NCBI GenBank assembly: GCA_903911145.1
Contig: CAIWCD010000031.1
Span: 114,495-178,494 of the forward strand
DNA: 64,000 nt
DNA from: an uncultured delta proteobacterium
GTDB taxonomy: Bacteria > Myxococcota > Myxococcia > Myxococcales > 40CM-4-68-19
Direction of reading: 5' to 3'
The notes under the pieces were generated by a model that saw only the letters and a program-made list of their open reading frames with translations, had not been told where the DNA came from and did not search any database. Below are positions 1 through 8,304 of this stretch, one piece after another (positions within the stretch are counted from its first letter, which is position 1; each line of letters starts with the position of its first letter). The position numbers and the translations under genes are program-made.

Positions 1-48
1 CCCGTGACTGCTCGAGCCGATTGAGTCGATGTCGGTTGGCCCGCGAGC

Positions 49-1308
49 CTACTCGATTCGGCGCGCTTGCCCGCTCTGCGCACGGTCTGCCCGATTCGCG
101 CTGCCCAGCACGAGCGCGCCCGCAGCCTGCAGGCCTGCCGCTGCGATCAGCCCAATCGCCGGTCGGTCGGGAAACAGCGTCCAGAGCGCGCCGACCATTG
201 CGCTGGAGATCAGATCGCCGACTCCATTCACGGCCGCGAGCACCCCCATCCCCGTGCCCTTCGCCTCCTTCGGCAGCAACTCGGCCGCATAGGCCTTCTC
301 CGCGACCTCCTTGCACGCCTCGCCGATCCCCGAACCGATGAAGAGCAGCGCGAGCAGGCTGGGCGTGGGCGGGAGCATCGCGAATCCGGTCGTCACGCCG
401 GCCGCGAAGAGATATCCGGCGATGATCACCGGGCGTCGACCGATGCGATCGGTGAGCGCGCCGAGAGGGAATGCGCAGAGCGCGCTGACTGCGTTGTGCA
501 GGACGTAGAGCGAGATCGAGAGCGTCGCGGCAGAGAAAGAGAAGAGCGTGCCGCGCACGTGCTGCACGACATAGAGGATGAGCAGCGTGCGGGCGAAATC
601 GCCGCAGCCGAACGTGAAGACGCCCAGCAGCGTTCTCTGGAAGGGCCGGCCGGTGCCCACGAGGCTCGCGCGAAACGTTCTGGGCCGCTCTGGGAGCGGG
701 TTTGGGCGCTCCTGCACCACCAGCGAGATGGAGAGGAAAGCAAGCAAGCCCGGTACGAGCGACCAGCGCATCACGTGCGCGGCGGGAGTTCCGAGCGAGA
801 TGAGCAGCAGCGCAAGCAGCGGCCCGAGCACAGCGCCGAGCGCATCGGCGGCCCGCTCCATTCCGAAGGCGCGTCCCTGCGCGTCGGCTGGAGCGGCTTC
901 CGACATCAGCACATCGCGCGCAGCGCTGCGGCTCCCGCGACCGATCCAGGCGGCGACGCGGCAGAGGAGCACCGTGGAGCTCTGGGTGCAGAGGCCGATC
1001 GCGGCGGTGCCGGTGGCGGTGACGAGATACCCGAAGGCGGCGAGCGGCTTGCGGCGACGGACCCGATCGGCGCGCAGGCCACCCCAGAGTTTTGCAATTG
1101 CCGAGACGCCGTCAGCGCTCCCCTCGATGAGGCCCAGTGCGGCTCCGCCGGCGCCGAACGAGAGCAGCACGATCGGCAGCACCGCTGTCGCGAGCTCGTG
1201 CGAGACGTCGGAGAAGAGGCTCGCGAGCGAGACGCCGACGGTCGAGCGGTTGAGCCACTTCGCGCTCGCTCGAGGGCTGCCTTCGCTGCTGGATGCGTTC
1301 GGGTCCAT
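49..1308 (-). CDS. MFS transporter
   Basis: Inner-membrane major facilitator superfamily permease of 419 aa, the usual length for a 12-helix carrier. Hydrophobic segments run through the whole protein. The cytoplasmic-loop motif appears twice: GGLRADRVRRRKP near residue 76 and GALTDRIGRRPVI in the second half, marking the two six-helix halves. The substrate cannot be read from sequence; the DHA/drug-efflux style is only a resemblance. The chosen ATG has AGGAG about six bases upstream. The gene is divergent from the ATP-grasp operon that begins about 115 bp away, so the two may share a control region. Ser/Arg-rich tails at both ends are likely cytoplasmic. Confidence 0.88.
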   Translation of the reverse strand: MDPNASSSEGSPRASAKWLNRSTVGVSLASLFSDVSHELATAVLPIVLLSFGAGGAALGLIEGSADGVSAIAKLWGGLRADRVRRRKPLAAFGYLVTATGTAAIGLCTQSSTVLLCRVAAWIGRGSRSAARDVLMSEAAPADAQGRAFGMERAADALGAVLGPLLALLLISLGTPAAHVMRWSLVPGLLAFLSISLVVQERPNPLPERPRTFRASLVGTGRPFQRTLLGVFTFGCGDFARTLLILYVVQHVRGTLFSFSAATLSISLYVLHNAVSALCAFPLGALTDRIGRRPVIIAGYLFAAGVTTGFAMLPPTPSLLALLFIGSGIGEACKEVAEKAYAAELLPKEAKGTGMGVLAAVNGVGDLISSAMVGALWTLFPDRPAIGLIAAAGLQAAGALVLGSANRADRAQSGQARRIE

Positions 1309-1423
1309 CGATGCTCCTGCGCTTCACCGCGGGGGAACAGACAGTGTCAGTCGTTCCCGCTGCCACGCCAGTTGTCTTCCTGCGGTGGCAATCGGCCGGC
1401 CGGGCGATGGGAGAGGTTATGAG

Positions 1424-2563
1424 ATGCGCGCGAGTTCGGGCATTGTCCCGCGCCTCATGAATCTGGTCCTGCTTCACAACGACGACGCGAACGCGCTCGA
1501 GAATGACCCCGGCCGGGAGGCGCGCGAGGATGTCGAGCGCGTCGCGCTGGCGCTGGCTGCGGCTTTGACGACGCGCGGGCATCGCGTGCGCGTGCTCGCG
1601 GCGGGCGCGAATCTTACGTTTCTGGGCGCGCTGAAATCGGAGCGGCCCGAGCTGGTCGTGAACCTCTGCGAGTCGCTCGAAGGAGATGCGCGTGGCGAAA
1701 TGCTCGTGCCCAGCCTGCTCGAGCTGCTCGGCCTGCCGTACACCGGCTCTCCCGCGCTCGCGCTGGGCCTGGCCCTGCATAAGGATCGCGCCAAGCAGAT
1801 TCTTCGCGGCGCGGGCATATCGACGCCTGGATTTGCGGTCGTGGAGCAGCTCGCCGATCTCGCCGCGGTCGATCTCGAATTCCCCCTCATCGTCAAGCCG
1901 GCGCGCGAGGACGCATCGACCGGCATCGATTTCGAGTCGGTCGTTTCCGACCGCGCCCAGCTTGAGCGCGCGGTCGTTCGCGTGTTGACCACGCTGCACC
2001 AGCCCGCGCTCATCGAGCAGTACATCGCGGGTCGCGAGATCTACGTCCCGATCTTCGGAAATGCTCCGCGGCGCGCACTGCCGCTGACCGAGATTGAATA
2101 CGGGCCCTATTACGATGAGCGCCCGCGGATCGTCTCCTACAAGGCGAAGTGGGAACTCGAGAGCATTGAATGCATCCAGACCAATTCGGGTCCCGCGCTG
2201 CTCGACCGTGAACTCGAGGAGCGCTGCATCCGCACGGCCTTCGCCGCGTTTGATGCGCTCGGCTGCCGCGATTATGGCCGCGTCGATCTGCGCGTGACCG
2301 CCGATGGTCGGCCGATGGTGATTGATATCAACCCCAATTGTGATCTCCACCCCGAGGCGGGATATGCCCGGACCGCGCGCAACGCGGGCCTGGGCTATGC
2401 CGAGCTTGCCGAATCTCTCGTGCAGATCGCACTCGATCGCAGCCGCATTGGAGCGCTGAATCATGAATATCCGTCCCATTCGACCTTCGGACCGGGAGCC
2501 GCTCTCGTCGCTGCTGAATCGGACGCCGGAGTTCACGCCGGACGAGATCAGCTGCGCGCTTGA
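1424..2563 (+). CDS. ATP-grasp ligase, D-Ala-D-Ala ligase-like
   Basis: ATP-dependent carboxylate-amine ligase of the ATP-grasp fold, closest in layout to D-alanine--D-alanine ligase. Seen: an N-terminal lobe with VVNLCESLEGD, then ELLGLPYTGSPALAL and HKDRAKQIL, a central PLIVKPAREDAS strand, EQYIAGREIYVPI, and the metal/ATP-binding end DYGRVDLRV plus MVIDINPNCDL. The start was chosen because GAGAGG sits seven bases before this ATG; a second ATG at 1457 gives a more typical N-terminus (MNLVLLHND). The substrate is unknown. As first gene of a five-gene operon with an adenylating enzyme and a desulfurase, a role in ligating an unusual amino acid is more likely than wall synthesis. Its last 101 bases overlap the next gene. 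Confidence 0.85.
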   Translation: MRASSGIVPRLMNLVLLHNDDANALENDPGREAREDVERVALALAAALTTRGHRVRVLAAGANLTFLGALKSERPELVVNLCESLEGDARGEMLVPSLLELLGLPYTGSPALALGLALHKDRAKQILRGAGISTPGFAVVEQLADLAAVDLEFPLIVKPAREDASTGIDFESVVSDRAQLERAVVRVLTTLHQPALIEQYIAGREIYVPIFGNAPRRALPLTEIEYGPYYDERPRIVSYKAKWELESIECIQTNSGPALLDRELEERCIRTAFAAFDALGCRDYGRVDLRVTADGRPMVIDINPNCDLHPEAGYARTARNAGLGYAELAESLVQIALDRSRIGALNHEYPSHSTFGPGAALVAAESDAGVHAGRDQLRA

Positions 2564-2954
2564 GTTGATTGATTGCGCAGTTGTTCCGCAGCATCCTGAT
2601 TACCAGGCGTTGGTTGCCGAAACGCCGAACGGACTATCGGGATATATCTGCTATGGCCCGACGCCGATGACGCAAGGCTGCTTCGATCTCTATTGGATTG
2701 CGGCCGATGCCGCTGCGCGCGGGCAGGGAACGGGCCGTTCTCTCGTCGCGGCCATGGAGCGCGTGTTGGTGTCCCGCGCGGGCCGCCTCGTGCGCGTCGA
2801 AACCTCCTCGCAGGAGGCCTATGGCGCGACGCGGAAGTTCTATCTCGCCATCGGATATATCGAGGAAGCGCGGCTGCGGGATTTCTATAAGCCCGGCGAT
2901 GATCTGCTGATCTTCACGCGCCGCCTCGAGCAGAGCCAACAAGCGGAGCATTAG
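2463..2954 (+). CDS. GNAT family N-acetyltransferase
   Basis: Predicted cytosolic acyl-CoA-dependent N-acetyltransferase, 163 aa, a full single GNAT domain. The acetyl-CoA loop is visible as AADAAARGQGTGRSLVAAME (the R/Q-x-x-G-x-G/A signature), followed by RLVRVETSS and the C-terminal YLAIGYIEEARLRDFYKPGDD typical of the family. The acceptor is unknown. It starts inside the end of the ATP-grasp gene (101-bp overlap) and ends two bases before the next gene, so it is translationally coupled. Acetylation of the same intermediate that the ligase handles is an inference from context. Confidence 0.85.
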   Translation: MNIRPIRPSDREPLSSLLNRTPEFTPDEISCALELIDCAVVPQHPDYQALVAETPNGLSGYICYGPTPMTQGCFDLYWIAADAAARGQGTGRSLVAAMERVLVSRAGRLVRVETSSQEAYGATRKFYLAIGYIEEARLRDFYKPGDDLLIFTRRLEQSQQAEH

Positions 2955-2956
2955 AT

Positions 2957-3670
2957 ATGTCCTCGAGCATCATGTTGATCGCGGGTGGCACCATGCGCGG
3001 CAGCGAGCAGTTTCTCCGCGAGGCCTTGAAGCGCACTGGCGCAGCGCAGCCGACGCTGCTTTATATCGGCGCGGCAAGCGGCGAGAGCCGACCGTTCGGC
3101 ATGATGATGATCGCGACCGCCAAACTCGCGGGCGCGCATCGCGTGGAGTGGCCGAAGCTCGTCGGAAAGAAGAAGGACCCGGAAGGCATGCGCAAGCTGC
3201 TGCGCGAGGTTGACGCTGTGTTTGTCGGCGGCGGCGATGTCGAGGCGGGAATGGAATGTCTCAAGGCGGAGGGAATCGACGAGGCCATTCGCGAGGCCCA
3301 CGCGCGCGGAGCTGTCTTCGCCGCGAGCTCCGCTGGCTCGATCATGCTCGGTGAACGCTGGATTCGCTGGCCCCACGCGGACGCGGGAGACGAGCACGCG
3401 GAGACGTTTCCGTGCCTGGGAATCGTTCCGTTCTCGCTCGATACCCACGCTGAAGGTGATGATTGGGTCGAGACAAAGGCCTTCGTTGAGGTCCGCGCGC
3501 GTGAGACGGGCAAGGCGCAGACGGCATATGGAATCCCCAGCGGCGGAGCGCTGTTGGTCGCGGGAAAGTCCGCGCCGCATGCGCTCGGTGTACCTGCGAT
3601 GCACTTTGAAGCGCAGCCGCAAGGTCGCGCGCGCGAGTTGGCGACATTAAAGGTCGCTGCGCATGATTAA
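2957..3670 (+). CDS. Peptidase S51 / cyanophycinase-like protein
   Basis: Class I glutamine-amidotransferase-like fold of the peptidase E/cyanophycinase (S51) family, 237 aa. Seen: N-terminal LIAGGTM, a VFVGGGDVEAGM segment, the nucleophile elbow ASSAGSIMLGE with the predicted catalytic Ser, and a following LDTHAEGDD that may supply the His. S51 enzymes cut dipeptides or Asp-Arg polymers, or act as esterases in pathways; which applies here is open. No signal peptide, so it acts in the cytosol. It lies two bases after the GNAT gene and overlaps the next gene by eight bases. It could hydrolyse or proof-read a product of the ATP-grasp ligase. Confidence 0.78.
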   Translation: MSSSIMLIAGGTMRGSEQFLREALKRTGAAQPTLLYIGAASGESRPFGMMMIATAKLAGAHRVEWPKLVGKKKDPEGMRKLLREVDAVFVGGGDVEAGMECLKAEGIDEAIREAHARGAVFAASSAGSIMLGERWIRWPHADAGDEHAETFPCLGIVPFSLDTHAEGDDWVETKAFVEVRARETGKAQTAYGIPSGGALLVAGKSAPHALGVPAMHFEAQPQGRARELATLKVAAHD

Positions 3671-4874
3671 GCAGATAGAGACCAATCAACTGCGCTTGCG
3701 CGGCGAGATCGCCCGGATGATCGCGGAGGTTCCGCTCTATGCGGGCCGCGATTTGCCGGGGGAGGATCTCGCGGCGTGGTTATTGACCCAGCCGCTGATC
3801 GGCAAGCGTGAGCTGCGGCGGGGATTTCCGAAATCGCTCTTGCGCGCGGGGCAGGATCTCAATTCCTCGATGGAGGATGGAACCATCACGTTGCTCGCCA
3901 CGTCGGGCACGACGAGCGATCGCCTTCAAGTCATCTGGGAGTGGACCTGGTGGGATCCGCAAGAGCGCGAAGCGATGCGGCTCAATGCCCGCGTGGCAGA
4001 GGCGATGCTTCGCCCGGGATATCACGAGGCGGTGTTGACCACGCCCGCATGTGGAGCCGGCGCCTGCCATCTCGGCGACCAGTCGATGCAGGAGCGCACG
4101 ATCGATGGAATGCTTTTCTTCAATCAGAGCCCCGACCCCTCGTATTGGAGCGAGCGGGAAAGTGCGCGGATGATCGAAGAGTGGAATACCTTTGCCCCCG
4201 TCGGGATTGAAGCGGATCCGGCATATCTCGCGATGCTCTGTCGCGCGGCGCGGCAGCAGCAGCGCACGCTCTCTTCGCCGGCGTTTATTACGTTGACCTA
4301 TGAGACGACTACCCGGGCGATGCGCCAGGAGATCTCACGAACGCTCGATGCGCCGGTCTATCAACTCTACGGCGCGACCGAAGCGGGCGTGCTCTTCATG
4401 GAGTGCGAAAAGGGAATGCTCCATATGAATGCGCAGCACGCGCATATCGAGTTGCTCCCGGTCGGTGAGGGACTCGCGCGCGTGGTGGTGACGACGCTGG
4501 GTCGCGAATGGATGCCGCTCTTGCGGTACGATATCGGGGATATCGTCCGGGTTGCGAATATCGCTGAATGCGCGTGCGGCCGTCCGGCCAATGGCGCGCT
4601 GGTTCAACGCATGGAAGGGCGAGCCAGCGATTGCGTTGCGCGCGGCAATGAATTGATTACCCCACTGATGCTCGACGACGCGATGATGGAGCGCGCGCCG
4701 CAGATGTTTCAATGGCAACTGTCCGGCGATACGCTCTCTGTCGTCGGCCCAGGCGCGCGCGATGCTGCCGTGGCTGCGAGCGAACTGCTCGGACGTGCCG
4801 TTCGGGGCGAGACCGTTGCGGCGATCGCGCCCGAGGCGTCGGGTAAATATCGATTGGTGCGCAATGCGTCCTGA
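3663..4874 (+). CDS. PaaK-like AMP-forming acyl ligase
   Basis: Adenylate-forming enzyme resembling phenylacetate--CoA ligase (PaaK/CapK group), 403 aa against roughly 430 for PaaK. The ATP loop is LLATSGTTSDRLQV near residue 78, the adenylate-binding motif YQLYGATEAGVLF lies near residue 236, and LLRYDIGDIVRV is followed by a CACG pair as in PaaK proteins. It should activate a carboxylate as an acyl-adenylate, then pass it to CoA or another nucleophile. Start and stop overlap both neighbours by 8-11 bases, so it is part of one operon. The substrate is unknown. With a SufS-like enzyme immediately downstream, sulfur attack on the adenylate is a possible but untested chemistry. Confidence 0.8.
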   Translation: MIKQIETNQLRLRGEIARMIAEVPLYAGRDLPGEDLAAWLLTQPLIGKRELRRGFPKSLLRAGQDLNSSMEDGTITLLATSGTTSDRLQVIWEWTWWDPQEREAMRLNARVAEAMLRPGYHEAVLTTPACGAGACHLGDQSMQERTIDGMLFFNQSPDPSYWSERESARMIEEWNTFAPVGIEADPAYLAMLCRAARQQQRTLSSPAFITLTYETTTRAMRQEISRTLDAPVYQLYGATEAGVLFMECEKGMLHMNAQHAHIELLPVGEGLARVVVTTLGREWMPLLRYDIGDIVRVANIAECACGRPANGALVQRMEGRASDCVARGNELITPLMLDDAMMERAPQMFQWQLSGDTLSVVGPGARDAAVAASELLGRAVRGETVAAIAPEASGKYRLVRNAS

Positions 4875-6042
4875 AGGATATCCGCTCCTCGAGCGCGGCC
4901 ACGACGGCGAGCCGTTCATCTATCTCGACAGTGCGTCGACGACGCCCCGGCCGCGCACAGTGATTGAAGCGGTCAGCGGATATAGCGAGCGGCTCGGCGC
5001 CAATGTGCATCGCGGATTGCATCCTCTCGCGGAGGGCTCGACCGAAGCGTTTGAACGCGCGCGCCATCGCGTCGCGGCCTTCATCGGTGCACATCCGTCC
5101 GAGATCATCTTCACGCGCAACGCCACCGAGTCGCTGAATCTTCTCGCGAAGGCAATGAATCTCGGGCCGGACGACGAGGTGATCTTTCCGGCCTCAGAAC
5201 ACCATTCAAACCAGCTGCCGTGGCGCGTGAACGCAAAGCCCGTGCTGGTTGATATCGACGATGAGGGCTTGCCGCGCTGGGAGCAGCTTGCCTCGCGCCT
5301 CACCGCGCGAACGCGGCTGGTGAGCGTTGCCCACGTCTCGAATGTGACTGGTGTGATTGCGCCGATTGAAGAGTGGATTCAGACTGCGCATGCTGCTGGA
5401 GTTCCCGTCGCCATCGATGCGGCGCAGTCGATCGCGCACCTGCCGATCGACGTGCGGGCGCTCGATTGCGATTACCTGGCGTTTTCCAGCCATAAGATGT
5501 TCGGGCCGCACGGCGTGGGTGTTCTCTATGTCCGCCGCGATCGATATGCGCAGCTTGGCCTCGGCAATGTCGGCGGGGGAATGGTCTCGCTGCTGCACGA
5601 AGAGCGATTCGAAACGCGCGAGCCGCCGTTCAGATATGAGGCCGGGACGCCGAATATCGAGGGCGTGATTGGTCTCGGCGCAGCGATTGAGCATCTGCAG
5701 CGGATTGGAATGGGAAAGATCTTCGCGCACGCGCAGGCGCTCGGCGAACAGCTCATCACGGGCCTGCGCACGTTGCCACGCGCACGACTGCTTGGCGGCC
5801 GAGGAGCGCGAAGGATTGCGCTCACAAGTCTCGCTCTCACTCTGCCCAACATGAGCGCAACCGATCTCGCGCGCCTGCTCGCCGACGCGCACGGGATCTA
5901 TCTATCGGGCGGTTATCACTGCGCGCATCTACTGCACGAGCGTCTTGAGCTTCCGGGCACGCTCCGCGCGTCGGCCCAGATCTTCAACGACGCGGGCGAT
6001 ATCGACGCGCTCCTCCGCGCGCTGCACGAACTATCCCGTTAA
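4864..6042 (+). CDS. SufS-like cysteine desulfurase / class V aminotransferase
   Basis: PLP enzyme of 392 aa from the group II cysteine desulfurase (SufS/CsdA) branch. Seen: FIYLDSASTTPRP, FTRNATESLNLLA, SEHHSNQLPW, the PLP-lysine segment AFSSHKMFGPHGVGVLY, and the C-terminal GGYHCAHLL that aligns in position with the RTGHHCAQP loop holding the catalytic Cys of SufS. The remaining C-terminal pattern (LRASAQIFNDAGDIDALL) also matches SufS. The start overlaps the PaaK-like gene by 11 bases. No sufB/C/D/E genes are near, so it more likely serves this operon than Fe-S assembly. Its TAA shares the palindrome TTAA with the stop codon of the convergent gene. Confidence 0.85.
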   Translation: MRPEGYPLLERGHDGEPFIYLDSASTTPRPRTVIEAVSGYSERLGANVHRGLHPLAEGSTEAFERARHRVAAFIGAHPSEIIFTRNATESLNLLAKAMNLGPDDEVIFPASEHHSNQLPWRVNAKPVLVDIDDEGLPRWEQLASRLTARTRLVSVAHVSNVTGVIAPIEEWIQTAHAAGVPVAIDAAQSIAHLPIDVRALDCDYLAFSSHKMFGPHGVGVLYVRRDRYAQLGLGNVGGGMVSLLHEERFETREPPFRYEAGTPNIEGVIGLGAAIEHLQRIGMGKIFAHAQALGEQLITGLRTLPRARLLGGRGARRIALTSLALTLPNMSATDLARLLADAHGIYLSGGYHCAHLLHERLELPGTLRASAQIFNDAGDIDALLRALHELSR

Positions 6043-8048
6043 GGCTGGCAGACGTTGTTCGTGCCGAGCGAGAAGAGGGTATTGAGCACCAGTCGCGAAC
6101 CGGCGGTGATTCCCACCGGCGGCGAGCCAATCCCGGTATTGCCGCCATACGAGTAATCGTGGCCCGAGAGATAGACGACCGTTCCCTTGCCCGCTGCGTG
6201 CTGGTCGATGGAGGTAAACAGGTCGGAGTGCTTACCGCCGCTGTAGCTTCCGGTGACGTAACGAACGACGCCGGGATTATAGGCCGAACCATTTGACGTT
6301 CCCGGAGCGAAGTCGGCGATGACGCCATCGAATCCTGCGAACGGGAAATCGCCCCGCTGCGCGAACGGACTGCCGAGTCCGCCAAACGTAAATGGACCCG
6401 TGATGGTACCGGTGAGCAACCCGGGTGAGAGCGAATTGATGGTCACTCCTGCGGTGGTCATGAAGCGCGTCGCCGCGGAGCCTCCCGAGATGCTGCCGCT
6501 GTGGCTGCCGGCCGACCCTTCGAGCGTGCCGATTGCCGCGCATTCGGCGAAGAGGTCACCGCCTGAATTGACGTAATCGCCGATCGTCGCCAATTGCGCC
6601 GGGGTGTTGCTCGTCCCACCCTCCCAATGAGGAGACCAGAGCAGCTTGTAGCCATTCTTCTTCAGATTGCTGCTGGCAAAGTCGGGGAGGAAGTCCGACT
6701 CCTGAAGCACGTCGTAGATCGCGCCCGGTGCCGAGGGCGTGCCGCTCGCGCCGGAGAAATTAAGGCCGGCCGAATCAAGATAGTTGATGAGGATCTGCTC
6801 GTACGAAGTGTTGCCCCCGGCGGGAGCGAGGAGGGCCACGCGCGAGGGAACGACGTCGATCGACTTGGCGACGGCCGATTGAAACCCGACCGTGGCGACG
6901 TGGACGGTAATGGTCCCCGCGCTGCGAAACTGCGCGAAGTCGGGATCGTTCTTGAGCAACTGCATGACGCGGTCGTGCTGCGACGAATCGATCAGGAACG
7001 GGCCGCCGCGATATTGCACGGTGGTCTGCGTTGTATCGGTCAGCGGGACGGCCTGGCCGGTGCTCCAGTTGTAGCGCGTGACCGGCGGCCCATCGCTGAG
7101 CGATACCAGCGCCATATCAACGGCATCAATGCTCGTCTTATTGGCGTCGATGGCCACATAGACCGTCACGTTGTGGCGGATGAGGAAGAAGATGAGGCCA
7201 TAGGCCTTCAGCGGCGAGTCATCCGCGGTCTTCTTGCCATTGGCGCCGCAATAAGAAGGAAGCGTCGTGACGTCGAGGCCGCGCTGCCAGCATTCGTCCA
7301 TCGGAATGATGATGCTGCCCGCGCCGAAGTTGCTCGCGCCGCTCGCCGCGCAGGGGCAGACGCCCGAGCTGCCGACGGTGACGCAGGCGTGGTTGCAGCA
7401 CTTCTGATTGCCGCCGCAGGGAGCGGTGAGATCATCGCAGCCGGTCGGCGCCGCGGGAGTGATGCAGAGCCCGCCGTTGCAGGTCTGCCCTTGCGCGCAC
7501 GCGCCGCAGCCACCGCAGTGTGAGGGATCGGTCTGGTTATCCACGCACGTCAGGTTGCAGCAGGATTGAGTCGAGGTGCAGGCCGGGCTGCAGCCGGGGA
7601 CGGCGGTGACACTGCCGCTCACCGGGAGAGTGATCGCCGGGCTCAGCGCATCGCTCGAATCAATTTCAATCGCCCCGGCGGCGAGATGGTTCGAGGTCGG
7701 CGTCCACGTGACCGAGAAGCTCGCGCACTCGCCTGGCGAGAGGGACGTGCTCGCCGTGCGCGGCGAATTGTTGCAATCGTGGGTTAATAGATTGGAGAGG
7801 GAGAGTTCGCTGTTCGGGTCGCTCGCGATGTTGATGCTGGCAATCACCAGCGCTGCGCTTCCCTGGTTCTGGATGGTCACCTGAAGCGTTGCGGGCGTCG
7901 CGACCGTCGTCTGCCCGAAATCGAGCTGCATCGGAGTGACCACGATGCTGCCGGCGACACCGAGGAGCTTATCGGAGCAGGCGGCAGAGAAGAGAGCGAG
8001 CGTGCCGATGGCGAGCGAGCGAGCGAGGCGGGGATTGAACGGAATCAT
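6039..8048 (-). CDS. Cys-rich secreted lipoprotein with anchor-D-type domain
   Basis: Exported lipoprotein of 669 aa. The start was set downstream of a longer open frame because GGAGGA lies six bases before this ATG and the resulting N-terminus is a clean signal peptide with lipobox FSAAC. Mature region in order: an Ig-like choice-of-anchor-D/ASH-type domain (GSIVVTPMQLDFG, LQVTIQNQGSAALVI), a Cys-rich stretch of paired-Cys units (CNLTCVDN, CGGCGACAQGQTC, CCNHAC), then a large C-terminal region with WSPHWEGG and YVNSGGDLFAECAAIG that resembles a class I amidotransferase-like or ThuA-type fold without clear catalytic residues. The function is unknown; proteins of this build are common in Myxococcota envelopes. 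Confidence 0.75.
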   Translation of the reverse strand: MIPFNPRLARSLAIGTLALFSAACSDKLLGVAGSIVVTPMQLDFGQTTVATPATLQVTIQNQGSAALVIASINIASDPNSELSLSNLLTHDCNNSPRTASTSLSPGECASFSVTWTPTSNHLAAGAIEIDSSDALSPAITLPVSGSVTAVPGCSPACTSTQSCCNLTCVDNQTDPSHCGGCGACAQGQTCNGGLCITPAAPTGCDDLTAPCGGNQKCCNHACVTVGSSGVCPCAASGASNFGAGSIIIPMDECWQRGLDVTTLPSYCGANGKKTADDSPLKAYGLIFFLIRHNVTVYVAIDANKTSIDAVDMALVSLSDGPPVTRYNWSTGQAVPLTDTTQTTVQYRGGPFLIDSSQHDRVMQLLKNDPDFAQFRSAGTITVHVATVGFQSAVAKSIDVVPSRVALLAPAGGNTSYEQILINYLDSAGLNFSGASGTPSAPGAIYDVLQESDFLPDFASSNLKKNGYKLLWSPHWEGGTSNTPAQLATIGDYVNSGGDLFAECAAIGTLEGSAGSHSGSISGGSAATRFMTTAGVTINSLSPGLLTGTITGPFTFGGLGSPFAQRGDFPFAGFDGVIADFAPGTSNGSAYNPGVVRYVTGSYSGGKHSDLFTSIDQHAAGKGTVVYLSGHDYSYGGNTGIGSPPVGITAGSRLVLNTLFSLGTNNVCQP

Positions 8049-8304
8049 CGGCGTTCCTCCGGGAGCGAACCTGTACGTCGGCGTTGAGCTGCAGGGATCG
8101 GTGACGGCGTTGGCAAGGAAGTCACTGGCGAGGTTGGCAGCGCACCGCGCGGGATGCATCAGTCATGGGGATGAGGTCAGGCAAACCGCCGATGGTTGGC
8201 GGATCCATGCGACCAATACGGCAGCGCCCGCGGCGCATTGTCCGACATGTCACACAGGATCCCGACCGATGTTGTGCCCCGTGCCCGCCGTGTAGCAGAA
8301 ATGG

